The position numbers were made by a program, and so were the translations under genes. The notes under the pieces were generated by a model. It was given only the letters and a program-made list of their open reading frames with translations. It was not told where the DNA came from and did no database searches. A DNA stretch of 64,000 nucleotides from assembly GCA_022826805.1 (NCBI GenBank), contig JAJDUH010000045.1, positions 186,001 through 250,000 on the forward strand. Reading direction: 5' to 3'. How positions within the stretch are numbered: position 1 is the first letter of the stretch; the number at the start of each line of letters is the position of its first letter. The DNA comes from Candidatus Poribacteria bacterium. GTDB taxonomy: Bacteria > Poribacteria > WGA-4E > WGA-3G. Of the stretch, positions 54,219 through 63,057 are shown piece after piece.

Positions 54219-55403
54219 ATGGAAAAATCAAGAATACTTCTCCTGTTTTTAACCCTATTCTTTGTGATGCTTGGGTTCGGCATCATCATTCCAAATCTCG
54301 CTTATTACGCTAAAGACATCGGCGCAACCCCCACTCAAATCGCCCTATTACTGTCCATTTATTCTGGGATGCAGCTGATATTTGCCCCGATCTGGGGTAG
54401 GTTATCGGACAGATACGGCAGAAAACCGGCAATTCTGCTTGGGCTGCTTGGGAATGCTGCCGCCTTGATCTGGTTCGGATTCGCAAAAGATTATGAATGG
54501 CTTTTTATCGCTCGCAGTGCTGCAGGTATTGCCTCGGCGGCAGTGTTACCGAGTGTCATGGCTTCTATTGCCGATGTAACGACATCTGAGGAGCGCGGTA
54601 GAGGCATGGGACTGATGGGTGCTGCGATGGGTCTCGGCTTTATCCTCGGACCAGCAATCGGTGGTGTCATGGGTAGGCACGACACACCGTTTTTTGTCGC
54701 AGGTGGTCTTTCTTTTTTAACTTGTCTCTTCGCGCTTGTGCTACTGCCCGAATCACTACAGAAATCCGCTGCTGTGGAACCCGACGGAGAGCAGCACGCA
54801 TGGATCTCACCACGCCAAATATTCCGTTGGACGACCCTGAAATCACCATTTAACTCCCTCTTTCTTGTTGCATTTTTTACAGCCTTCAGTATCGCCGGAT
54901 TGGAGGCAACGTTTCCACTTTTTATTGAAGCGGGTTGGGACTACAGACAAAAAGAAATGGGTTGGATGTTTATGGTCATGGGTGCGGTTGTTGTACCAAT
55001 GCAAGGCGCTTTGTTGGGAAAATTAATCAATAGGTTCGGAGAACGGAGAATTATCCTTGTCGGACTATTTTTCAACGCGCTCGGTCTGGCACTTTTGCCT
55101 AACGCATTCTCTTTTGTAACGATCACGGTGTGCCTCACCATTACCGGTATCGGGAATCAACTCATCCGTCCAACAAATTCGTCGTGGATTTCTAAGGAGA
55201 CCCAGATGGGTCAAGGTACGGCTATCGGTATCATGGATGCTTTTTTAAGCTTAGGACGCATCTTGGGACCGATTCTCGGTGGCTGGCTTTATGAAAAAGG
55301 GGCTTACCCGTACGTAGTTCTGGCAGGTATTTTGGTAATTGCGACGCTTTGTCTATATATTCCCTTACGCAAAATTGGATCAGAAGTGGCGAGCACTTCA
55401 TAA
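54219..55403 (+). CDS. MFS transporter, TetA/drug:H+ antiporter-1 type
   Basis: 394 residues, 12 membrane segments. Motif A between TM2 and TM3: GRLSDRYGRKPAI; antiporter motif C in TM5: LGFILGPAIGGVMG; a second loop motif after TM8 is weaker. IIPNLAYYAKDIGATP in the first helix-loop is typical of TetA(TetL)-like effluxers. Substrate unknown, likely proton-driven export. SD before ATG 54219 is poor. It has a strong promoter with a palindromic site upstream, as drug pumps under local repressors often do, but no repressor gene is adjacent. Confidence 0.9.
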   Translation: MEKSRILLLFLTLFFVMLGFGIIIPNLAYYAKDIGATPTQIALLLSIYSGMQLIFAPIWGRLSDRYGRKPAILLGLLGNAAALIWFGFAKDYEWLFIARSAAGIASAAVLPSVMASIADVTTSEERGRGMGLMGAAMGLGFILGPAIGGVMGRHDTPFFVAGGLSFLTCLFALVLLPESLQKSAAVEPDGEQHAWISPRQIFRWTTLKSPFNSLFLVAFFTAFSIAGLEATFPLFIEAGWDYRQKEMGWMFMVMGAVVVPMQGALLGKLINRFGERRIILVGLFFNALGLALLPNAFSFVTITVCLTITGIGNQLIRPTNSSWISKETQMGQGTAIGIMDAFLSLGRILGPILGGWLYEKGAYPYVVLAGILVIATLCLYIPLRKIGSEVASTS

Positions 55404-55456
55404 TCGCCACATTTGGACTATTGTAGTACAAACCTTCCTTTTTGAACGCACGTTAT

Positions 55457-58400
55457 TTATTTCCCTAACGGCGGTAGTCGGTGTTCCACGCGTCGCGTGT
55501 TGTATTCACGCTGATATTGTTGATGTGCTTCGTCGTCTGGGTAGTTTTCAGTTTTCGGATAGGGATAGGCGGACATGCCGTGAAATGGTAGAGGTTCAAC
55601 CGTCTGCGATGTGAGCGTATTAATGTCCCCATCCTTGTCCCATCCGTCGCTGTAAAGGATAAAATCACGCACCCAACCCGATTTCAGATCGGGGAGTCGG
55701 GTTGCATCAAATTCTACCGTGATTTCGTCGCCTGCATTGAGGATAACGTACATATCGTCAACTTCCTGCAACAAAGCACTAACATCACCAAAACGGGTGT
55801 AGTATCCGGCAAGGTCCCGCCACTGCGCCTCGGTCGTTACCTTTTGATAATCAAATAGATGCGGGGCATGTGGGTTCGGACGATACATCTCAGAGAAACC
55901 ACGGTAGTGTAGATCAGCACTATCCGGGTTCAGCGTTGTCAACTCCATCGGCACTGACTGTGTGCCAACAGTGAAAAATGCCATATCCCAGTAAATCTGC
56001 ATATCGGTTTTGATCTGAACGTGCCGATCCTCCGATAGAAACTTGCCCGTCAGATCGACGGTGATCGTCTTGTTTTTCCCGGCGGGTATTCCGATCATAT
56101 CCATAACAGTTTTCCATTCACCGGTTTGGTCCTTCACAGCAACTGAAGGAAAACTCGGGTTAATCGCGGGATTTTGGGATATAGCGATATTGATACTCGT
56201 GTCGGTCGGGAAAATCCATCCAGTGAGAAACAACGTTACAGGTGTATCGTTAGGAATGTCGCCAAGATCAAGGACAATGGCGTGCGGTTCGACAACGCCT
56301 TGGTACATACCGGGTGTATGTTCGACAGCGTAGTGGTAATCAAACGCTTGTAGGGCATCGGAGACATCCGTGCCGCGATGATCAACTGCGGATTTCGGAC
56401 GCAATTTCTCCGCGACACCGTAGACTTTGAATTCGGCAAACGGGGGTGGGATATACTGTTCGTCCACAAAGATGTCAGTATCTGCGGGATGATCGACTGC
56501 TATCAATTTCACCTCATCGAAATAGGCGGTCTCCCACAATTCCTCGGTAATCTGAATAGAATACCTGCCAGACTTCGGTTGCATCTGCTGCCCGGATATT
56601 TTCACAAAGTCCCTTGTTTCGTCAGGGGCGACGAACCCCATTGAAGTGACAAGTCCTAACGGGGCGCGCCACAGCAGATCGGTCACGAATTCATACTGTT
56701 CGCCGTTGTAGACATATAGAAAGGGGCAGGAACCTTTTAGCACCTGTTTCTCCAAGATTTGCTGTCTCGCCTGTGGTGTGATGACGTTTTGTGGAACGCC
56801 ATTCGTCCAGACGACCCGGACGACATCTGCCTCGTCAAACGCGCCTAATCCGAAATGTGATACCTGTTGAGAGACATACCGTAACTGGTAGAGATCACCG
56901 ACTTTTATCTCCAGCTTTGATCCGATACCGTCTCTATTGACCTTGTTATTTCCAGCAGTAATGCCCTCCAATCGCACCTGTATCCAGTTGTTTTGGTTTC
57001 CCCCGTTGTTTTGCAGCGCGCGCAGTTGTCCGTCGCTGTTGATGAAAAAGAGATCAAGGTCGCCATCATTGTCGTAATCACCGACTGCACCAACGATTGC
57101 GCTCTGGAGAATCGCGGCACCTGTCAAGGTGACGTTTTCTATTATAGGATAGGGTTCTGCAAACTCACCAGCACCGCCATTCCGAAACAGGAACATGCCA
57201 TCCTTTCCACCGACCCAGACATCAAGGAAACCGTCGTTGTCGTAATCTATATTTTTCAAAAAAGCAGGCGGTATACCTTCAACTCCCGCTTCTGGACCCA
57301 ACGCATCAACAAAACTTCCTGTCCCCGTATTCTGGTAGTGATGGAGGCGATCTGCCGTTGCCAAGAAGATATCAAAGTCCCCGTCGTTATCATAGTCTCC
57401 AGCAGTCGCAGCAGTATAGCGAACATCCTGTGGAATCCCAGTTTCACTCGAAACAGTACGGAGTCGCCCTTGGCGGAGATTGTCGTAGAGGGTGCATCCG
57501 GCTTCGCCATGTATAGCAAAGATGTCTATATCCCCATCATCATCAAAATCAGCAGACAGCACTTCAGTAGGGATACCGTGTCCGGCGTTCGGACCATCTG
57601 CATCGGTCACTACAAAGGTCTGATCTCCGACGTTGGTGAAAGTTTCATCACCGTTATTCCGAAACATCGCAGCACTGTCTGCGAAGAGATCCAGATCGCC
57701 GTCGTGGTCAAAATCGACCGGGTGGAGTGGACCCGTTTCTGTTCTCGATCGCTCATATTCGATGAGGGTTGATCCTCCCCAACTTCCGGAGGCATCTACT
57801 CGGAAAATCCCTATCCGGTTGAGCGTTTGCAATAAGAAATCTTGTGTGCCATCCTTATCCAAATCGGCAAACGCTACGGTGTGTGGACTTAAAACATCCT
57901 GTTCTTCTATCTGGAACTGTCGAACAGATGTAAACCGCCCACCGGTATTCCGAAAGAGGACTCCTGTGGGTGTTATATACAGGTCGAGGTTTCCGTCACC
58001 GTCGTAGTCAATGAGAGAAATGTCTACGGCATCAGGAGGTATACTTTCGACATTTGCAAGTCCGAGTTGTTCGGTGACATCAACGAATTCCACATCAATC
58101 GGTGGACTCCCCTCGGCAGCGATTCGTGCTTTAAAGCCTTGACTGAAGGTTTCGATTGGATGCCCAAGGATGTCGGTCACTAATTCGCCGATGCCTTGTT
58201 GATAGCGCGGACTGGCTCGGTGTAAGTTCTCGAAAATTCGGATATTTCGTGAAGCGAGTTTCAGGTCGCCTTGCCTTATTGTGTCTATGCCTTGTGTGAG
58301 GTATGCGAGTTTTTCTGGGTCGGTATCGCCTAAAAGGCGCCTTAATTCCTGACTGAGCTTCTCTGCGGCTTCCAATTGTTCTTGTGCCAACAATCCCTGT

Positions 58401-58969
58401 GTTAGCTTCAACAATACCACAACATTTACAGGTGATCGGTTGTGAAGTTCCTGGAGATGACGCACCGCTTCCTGCTGCGCTTCGGGATTGTTGCGTTGTC
58501 CGAGATAGTGGCGGACCAACTTGTAGCGGAACTCTAATTCGTCGGGTGCCAATCGAACGGCTTCTTTCATCGCCTCTACAGCTAATTCGCTCTGTCCTTG
58601 GAGTTGGTAGACCTCGGATAAAATGAAGTGTAACTGACTGTCATTTGGAACGACGGCTATCCCGCGTTTTACCCACTCTTCGGCAGTATCTGCTTGCTGA
58701 AGTCGTAGGTGTGCGACTGCGAGGTTGCCGTAGCCGATCGCCTCATCGGGTAGCAATTCGACGAGACTTGTAAACGCCTCGACTGCTTTTGAAGGCTGCG
58801 ACTCTTCGAGATATGCTAAACCCAGATTTTGATGCCTGATTGCCTCTTCGATAATCTGGGTGGTGTTCATCTCTTGTGCACCTACTGTGCAGATAGTAAA
58901 AAGCCAAGTCAGTAGTACCACACACTGTAAGTGTTTTCGTGTATTAAGGGACGTGGATATTCTTGACAT
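55457..58969 (-). CDS. TPR-FG-GAP/VCBS-ASPIC/UnbV exported protein
   Basis: 1170 residues. Signal peptide with cleavage near TVGAQ. TPR array at about 35-260; FG-GAP/VCBS repeats at about 300-660 with many DxDxDGxxD calcium motifs (DYDGDGNLDLY, DFDHDGDLDLF, DYDNDGDFDIF); ASPIC/UnbV segment about 680-750 (NWIQVRLEGITAGNNKVNRDGIGS); then a long beta-rich C-terminus. Related to CRTAC1-like proteins. Probably a surface or periplasmic binding protein. Its ATG overlaps the stop of a small coiled-coil gene (TAATG). Confidence 0.85.
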   Translation of the reverse strand: MSRISTSLNTRKHLQCVVLLTWLFTICTVGAQEMNTTQIIEEAIRHQNLGLAYLEESQPSKAVEAFTSLVELLPDEAIGYGNLAVAHLRLQQADTAEEWVKRGIAVVPNDSQLHFILSEVYQLQGQSELAVEAMKEAVRLAPDELEFRYKLVRHYLGQRNNPEAQQEAVRHLQELHNRSPVNVVVLLKLTQGLLAQEQLEAAEKLSQELRRLLGDTDPEKLAYLTQGIDTIRQGDLKLASRNIRIFENLHRASPRYQQGIGELVTDILGHPIETFSQGFKARIAAEGSPPIDVEFVDVTEQLGLANVESIPPDAVDISLIDYDGDGNLDLYITPTGVLFRNTGGRFTSVRQFQIEEQDVLSPHTVAFADLDKDGTQDFLLQTLNRIGIFRVDASGSWGGSTLIEYERSRTETGPLHPVDFDHDGDLDLFADSAAMFRNNGDETFTNVGDQTFVVTDADGPNAGHGIPTEVLSADFDDDGDIDIFAIHGEAGCTLYDNLRQGRLRTVSSETGIPQDVRYTAATAGDYDNDGDFDIFLATADRLHHYQNTGTGSFVDALGPEAGVEGIPPAFLKNIDYDNDGFLDVWVGGKDGMFLFRNGGAGEFAEPYPIIENVTLTGAAILQSAIVGAVGDYDNDGDLDLFFINSDGQLRALQNNGGNQNNWIQVRLEGITAGNNKVNRDGIGSKLEIKVGDLYQLRYVSQQVSHFGLGAFDEADVVRVVWTNGVPQNVITPQARQQILEKQVLKGSCPFLYVYNGEQYEFVTDLLWRAPLGLVTSMGFVAPDETRDFVKISGQQMQPKSGRYSIQITEELWETAYFDEVKLIAVDHPADTDIFVDEQYIPPPFAEFKVYGVAEKLRPKSAVDHRGTDVSDALQAFDYHYAVEHTPGMYQGVVEPHAIVLDLGDIPNDTPVTLFLTGWIFPTDTSINIAISQNPAINPSFPSVAVKDQTGEWKTVMDMIGIPAGKNKTITVDLTGKFLSEDRHVQIKTDMQIYWDMAFFTVGTQSVPMELTTLNPDSADLHYRGFSEMYRPNPHAPHLFDYQKVTTEAQWRDLAGYYTRFGDVSALLQEVDDMYVILNAGDEITVEFDATRLPDLKSGWVRDFILYSDGWDKDGDINTLTSQTVEPLPFHGMSAYPYPKTENYPDDEAHQQYQREYNTRRVEHRLPPLGK

Positions 58970-59232
58970 TATGGGTTCTCCTCCTTCTGAATAGCATTTG
59001 CGGCCTCGCGAATTGCCTGTCGTAGGCTGCTTCGGCGGAGGTTGAGAGAATCTTCAAGCTGCTTGAGATGAAGGAGCCACGACTGTTGAGAGTCGCCTTC
59101 CTCTGTGCCGAACCCATCAGTTATAGAGAGTCGAATGTATTTTAACCGCTCTGTCTGTAGGACTTTCATCTGAGCGTCATAGTCCTCAATCCCAGATTCC
59201 AAAAGGGAAATCAGTTCACGAATTTTTTCCAA
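58969..59232 (-). CDS. Small coiled-coil protein coupled to the UnbV gene
   Basis: 87 residues from TTG 59232 with AAGGAG 7 nt upstream; the frame extends to 59259 without a site. Sequence is mostly heptad helical (EKIRELISLLESGIEDYDAQM, shortened here, and SLNLRRSSLRQAIREAANAI). No signal peptide. Stop shares a base with the next gene's ATG, so tightly coupled. Function unknown. Confidence 0.55.
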   Translation of the reverse strand: MEKIRELISLLESGIEDYDAQMKVLQTERLKYIRLSITDGFGTEEGDSQQSWLLHLKQLEDSLNLRRSSLRQAIREAANAIQKEENP

Positions 59233-59259
59233 GGCATGTCTCCTTTTTAAACATATCAA

Positions 59260-59471
59260 GGCGAGATATAAAAAGTAGTTTATCCTATTTCATATTTGTA
59301 ATCAAATAAAAATTCGATGCAGATTTTTATTCTCTGAACCAGGATTTATGGGATTATCGGATTTACAGGATTTTTTTATCTGAATCGCGGATTGACACAG
59401 ATTACACAGATTACGCGGATTTTAAGGGGCATTTTCCATAAACCCACGCTCATCTGCGATTTGGATTTGTC
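59260..59471. repeat. Intergenic ATTACACAGATT repeat region
   Basis: GGATTTATGGGATTATCGGA, then ATCGCGGATTGACACAGATT and ACACAGATTACGCGGATT at about 59384-59420, related to 44590-44614. T-rich. No gene. Confidence 0.5.
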
Positions 59472-59500
59472 TTGAATTTCCTCGTAAAGCCGTGTATAAT
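59472..59500 (+). promoter_or_regulatory. Promoter upstream of the ATPase remnant and RNA ligase
   Basis: TTGAAT (59472-59477), 17-bp spacer, TATAAT (59495-59500). Start near 59507; GGAGG and GGGG precede ATG 59526. Confidence 0.65.
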
Positions 59501-59525
59501 AGCCTTAACATGGAGGCAGGGGAAA

Positions 59526-59792
59526 ATGATTACACATATACGGATGAAAAACTTCAAATCGTGGAAAGACAGTGGTATGGTGAAGTTTGCGCCGTTGACG
59601 GGATTTTTTGGGACAAATAGTTCAGGAAAAAGCAGGCTGTTGCAGATGCTGCTGTTGCTTAAGCAAAATGCAGGACATTCACAATCAAGAGAAATTAGAG
59701 AAATTATTTTCTTTGGTGATGCAAATTCATTGGTGTTTGAACAAGAAGGTTTGCAGATTGACTTTCTCTGTCCGCCTGAGAATGAGGTGTAG
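59526..59792 (+). pseudogene. N-terminal remnant of an AAA/ABC-type ATPase (DUF3696-like)
   Basis: 88 codons. MITHIRMKNFKSWKDSG and Walker A GFFGTNSSGKSRLLQML match the N-terminus of SMC-like AAA ATPases of the DUF3696/OLD group. The frame ends at 59792 without signature, Walker B or C-terminal parts. In the following 80 bp another frame (ELPYYEQALSFRMDKPLG) may be more of the same gene after a frameshift. Promoter and SD remain intact, so the RNA ligase may be expressed from it. Confidence 0.65.
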
Positions 59793-59870
59793 AGTGCAAT
59801 GAATTGCCCTACTACGAACAGGCACTAAGTTTTAGAATGGATAAACCACTAGGTCCCCCGGAGCTCAGCA

Positions 59871-61037
59871 ATGGATCAGCAGAAAATAAAAAAAGCACAA
59901 CAAGCTTTGGATTCAGACTGCTCCGAATTTAGTGCGACGGACCCGTTTAACCCGCAAAACCACGTTGAAGGGCAGATCAGTTTTAGTAGAGACAGACGCT
60001 ACGGTGCGATGCTGATAAGAAAGATCAATGGTGAACCTGCCGATCAGCCGTTAATCCTCAGTCCGCCGAAAATTGCCTATCCCTTCGGATTAGGACACAA
60101 TTACCGATTTCCGAGCGCGGAACGGATCTACCGAGTCCGCAAATACGACGGGACCAACATTTTTATGTACCGCTACAAAAACCACGGGAGGGAATATATC
60201 ACGTTTAAAGTGCGTTTATTCCCGTTTTTGCGGGGTCGCTACATAACGATGTGGAAGCATATCCTTCGCAAATATCAACAGATCACCGAATTGTTCAAAA
60301 TGAACCCCGATGCCACAGGTTTCAGTTTTGAACTCTATGGATCAGATAACCCACACATGATCCAATACAAGGATGTCCAATTGGATATCGTGCTTTTGTT
60401 CGGGCTGCGCGGGACACAAGGGCAAATCGTACTGAATACCGAACTCGAAACAGGCACTATTCCGAAAGCAGAACGACTCGGCACCGTTGAAACAGACTAT
60501 GTGTGGCACTATGAGCAAGAGCAGCAGGAACTCGACAGACGCTTGTCGTTCATCGGCTTGGATCAGAATCAGGCACCCATGTTTAGTGGAGAGGAAGGCA
60601 GCATCTGGTATGTAAAAATAAAAGATACTTGCGAAATCCGTATGTATAAGTGCAAACCTCGCCGAATTGAGCAAGTGCATTGGGCACAGACGCAAACGCA
60701 GCTGAGCCCTACTGTGATTTGGGCTACAATTTTGAAAGCCTTTGAAAATTGGGAGAATCCCAAACTTGACGAAGTTATTGCGATATTAAACGAGGATTAC
60801 CCAATCCATCAAATCGCTGCCTCGACCAAACAGATCGAGCATAAGCTTAAGATTGCGAAAAATGCAGCGAATACCCGACAGAAAATTTGGGAATTCATGA
60901 TAATGCATGGGTTTGATGGTAACACCAACACAGCGACAGTATTCCATAAAATTGCAAGCCAACTCGATCAAGACCAGCGGCACGTCTACAAAACCATTAA
61001 GAACATGCAAAAAATGATGAAGATCGAGGGGGAATAG
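59871..61037 (+). CDS. ATP-dependent RNA ligase candidate
   Basis: 388 residues. Nucleotidyltransferase motifs in order: motif I RKYDGTN with K91 as the AMP-accepting Lys; motif III-like FSFELYGSDN (153-157); motif IV-like GEEGSIW (E241-G243); motif V-like YKCKPR (K260, K262). Spacing fits the covalent nucleotidyltransferase core of RNA ligases. The region after ~275 is helical, C-terminal domain of unknown type. CGGAG lies 7 nt before ATG 59871. RNA ligases seal 3'-OH/5'-phosphate ends in tRNA or mRNA repair. No kinase-phosphatase (Pnkp) or Hen1 partner is next to it. Motif reading is by eye. Confidence 0.7.
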   Translation: MDQQKIKKAQQALDSDCSEFSATDPFNPQNHVEGQISFSRDRRYGAMLIRKINGEPADQPLILSPPKIAYPFGLGHNYRFPSAERIYRVRKYDGTNIFMYRYKNHGREYITFKVRLFPFLRGRYITMWKHILRKYQQITELFKMNPDATGFSFELYGSDNPHMIQYKDVQLDIVLLFGLRGTQGQIVLNTELETGTIPKAERLGTVETDYVWHYEQEQQELDRRLSFIGLDQNQAPMFSGEEGSIWYVKIKDTCEIRMYKCKPRRIEQVHWAQTQTQLSPTVIWATILKAFENWENPKLDEVIAILNEDYPIHQIAASTKQIEHKLKIAKNAANTRQKIWEFMIMHGFDGNTNTATVFHKIASQLDQDQRHVYKTIKNMQKMMKIEGE

Positions 61038-61091
61038 GAGTGATAGTGCCAAAAGTTCCCACAGAAAACCCTATTATCAATATCCCGTTTA

Positions 61092-61961
61092 ATGCATTCC
61101 GTAAAGAATATGCGTCGTAATTATCATCTTCTCATCCTCCTCTTTCCCGTTGTTTTTTGGCTTTTCTGTTTCTTTTTGCTTCCGCTTGTTTCCGTGTTTA
61201 TTTACAGTTTCATAGAGCGCGGGACGTACGGCGGCGTGCGATGGATTTTTACCCTCGAAAACTATCAACGCCTATTTGATGGATTATATCTCGGTATTCT
61301 CTGGCGTTCAGTATCAACGGCGTTGGTCTGCACTGCAGTCTGCCTACTGCTTGGGTATCCGTTCGCTTATTACCTCGCACGCTATAGACCGAAATACCGA
61401 AACATTTTATTGCTTCTCGTTGTTGTCCCCTTTTGGACGAACTTCCTCATTCGTACCTACGCATGGATTCTCATCTTGCGCACAGAAGGACTCTTGAACA
61501 GTCTCTTCGGGGCTGTCTTTCCTAATTGGAGTCCATTGGAACTGCTCAATACACCGTTAGCCGTGCAAATCGGACTCGTTTACGGCTACCTCCCCTTTAT
61601 GATACTCCCGTTGTATGCGGCACTGGAGCAATTGGATATGTCGTTGTTAGAAGCTGCACAAGATTTAGGGGCATCACCACGCCGTGCGTTTTGGCACGTA
61701 ACTGTTCCGCTCAGTCTGCCTGGTATTCTTGCTGGATCGATGCTGGTTTTTATTCCGACGGTGGGTGCGTTCCTAACGCCGGACTTACTGGGTGGCGGAA
61801 AGGTGAGTTACATCGGTAATGTGATTGAGCGACAATTCAAAACGGCGCGAGATTGGCCGTTTGGCTCCGCGCTCTCGTTTATGTTGATGGGCATTGTGTT
61901 GGTTGGCACTGTGCTGTATTTCCGGGCTTTGCAAGGTAGTGAGGAATCAGAGGCATCATAG
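61092..61961 (+). CDS. potB: Spermidine/putrescine-type ABC permease PotB-like
   Basis: 289 residues, six membrane segments. LLIFPVVFW-like TM1, LENYQRLFDGLYL, VVPFWTNFLIRTYAWILIL (PotB hallmark, shown by position) and the EAA loop LLEAAQDLGASPRRAFWHVTVPLSLPG. C-terminal GGGKVSYIGNVIERQF block is typical of PotB. ATG 61092 or 61110; neither has a strong SD. Paired with PotC 85 bp later. PotA and PotD are not in this window, so the substrate could be a polyamine or another organic cation. Confidence 0.9.
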   Translation: MHSVKNMRRNYHLLILLFPVVFWLFCFFLLPLVSVFIYSFIERGTYGGVRWIFTLENYQRLFDGLYLGILWRSVSTALVCTAVCLLLGYPFAYYLARYRPKYRNILLLLVVVPFWTNFLIRTYAWILILRTEGLLNSLFGAVFPNWSPLELLNTPLAVQIGLVYGYLPFMILPLYAALEQLDMSLLEAAQDLGASPRRAFWHVTVPLSLPGILAGSMLVFIPTVGAFLTPDLLGGGKVSYIGNVIERQFKTARDWPFGSALSFMLMGIVLVGTVLYFRALQGSEESEAS

Positions 61962-62009
61962 TGGGAGTAGCGAGTGGGAAATCGGTGCTATATAGGTTAT
62001 AAGTAATAA

Positions 62010-62037
62010 GTCGGGATTGAAAATCCCTCCTACAAGA
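62010..62037 (+). repeat. GTCGGGATT palindrome, copy 2
   Basis: GTCGGGATTGAAAATCCCTC followed by CTACAAGA, between potB and potC; stem GGGATT/AATCCC. Ends 9 bp before the potC start. Confidence 0.6.
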
Positions 62038-62046
62038 AGAGAGTTA

Positions 62047-62835
62047 ATGAAACGGGTTCTTGAAGTTAACATAGGTCTGGTTTACCTGTTCCTTTACGTT
62101 CCGATCTTGGCGGTTGTTGTGTTCTCGTTCAACAGCGGTGAGCAGATCTCTGTCTGGCAAGGATTTACCTTCGGTTGGTACGCGAAGTTGTTTGAGAATG
62201 CGGCGCTATGGCGCGCTGTTCGTAATAGCTTGATTGTCGCGGGTATCGCAACCTGTATTGCAACCGTTATCGGCACAACAGCTGCATTGGCTATAGATCG
62301 ACACCGATTCCGTTTCAGAACTGCCCTTGTCCGATGCCTCTATCTTCCAATCATTATTCCCGACATCGTGTTGGCGATTGCACTATTGACCTTTTACGTA
62401 CAAGTCCGTGTTCCACTCGGCTTGTTTACTGTGATTATTGCACATGGCGTTTTCAACATCGCATACGTTACGATTGTCGTCCGGGCACGTCTACAAGGCT
62501 ACGATAATACCTTGGAAGAGGCAGCCCGCGATCTTGGTGCGGACGAGTGGCAGACGTTTTGGCGGATAACGCTCCCCCTCATTGCCCCTGGGATCATCGG
62601 TGGTGCACTGCTCGCTTTTACACTCTCCATAGATGATTTCGTCATCACCTTCTTTACAGCTGGCGTTGGCTACACAACACTGTCTGTCCATATCTATTCA
62701 CTATTGAAGTTCGGCATCACCCCAGAGATTAACACTATTTCGACGATGTTGTTAGCGAATTCGATTGTGTTCATCCTGCTTTTTCTGTGGTTTCAGGGAA
62801 ATACCAGCGTCTCTGGAAGGCAGAATGCTCGATAG
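62047..62835 (+). CDS. potC: Spermidine/putrescine-type ABC permease PotC-like
   Basis: 262 residues, six membrane segments. Start at ATG 62047: the longer frame from 62017 only translates a dispersed palindrome. YVPILAVVVFSFNSGEQISVW (position ~15-35) and the EAA loop LEEAARDLGADEWQTFWRITLPLIAPG, then LAFTLSIDDFVITFFTAG, are typical PotC. Partner of the preceding PotB to form the heterodimeric membrane channel. Confidence 0.9.
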   Translation: MKRVLEVNIGLVYLFLYVPILAVVVFSFNSGEQISVWQGFTFGWYAKLFENAALWRAVRNSLIVAGIATCIATVIGTTAALAIDRHRFRFRTALVRCLYLPIIIPDIVLAIALLTFYVQVRVPLGLFTVIIAHGVFNIAYVTIVVRARLQGYDNTLEEAARDLGADEWQTFWRITLPLIAPGIIGGALLAFTLSIDDFVITFFTAGVGYTTLSVHIYSLLKFGITPEINTISTMLLANSIVFILLFLWFQGNTSVSGRQNAR

Positions 62836-63057
62836 TTATCAAGTCGTCAGTTATCAGTTGTCAGTTATAAGACTTTTTAACAACATCAGATTTCTCTTTA
62901 CCACAGCCACTGAATATCGGTAACCTGTTAAGAGTCGGGATCAGAGATTCCTCCTACAGAAAAACTGAATGACCCTGCACAGTCTGTGAAACAATTAGGA
63001 AATTTGCCCTGGCTGTGGTATAATTGCTCTGTTGGTACAACAGGACCGAAAGACGAC
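62836..63057. repeat. Intergenic region with TCAGTT repeat and GTCGGGAT palindrome copy 3
   Basis: GTCAGTTATCAGTTGTCAGT at 62850-62869 and a diverged GTCGGGATCAGAGATTCCTC at 62934-62953 continuing CTACAGAA. No gene; the alr promoter follows. Confidence 0.5.
63016..63024 (+). promoter_or_regulatory. Extended -10 promoter of alr
   Basis: TGGTATAAT, a perfect extended -10; -35 (TTAGGA, 62995-63000, 18-bp spacer) is weak. Start near 63031, leader about 27 nt. Confidence 0.6.

Noticed and set aside
56993..57772. 259-codon plus-strand open frame
   Set aside because: Exactly antisense to the FG-GAP repeat part of the UnbV gene; the repetitive Asp/Gly codons keep the opposite strand open.
62017..62046. 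10-codon N-terminal extension of PotC
   Set aside because: It is the translation of a dispersed palindrome; ATG 62047 fits family length.
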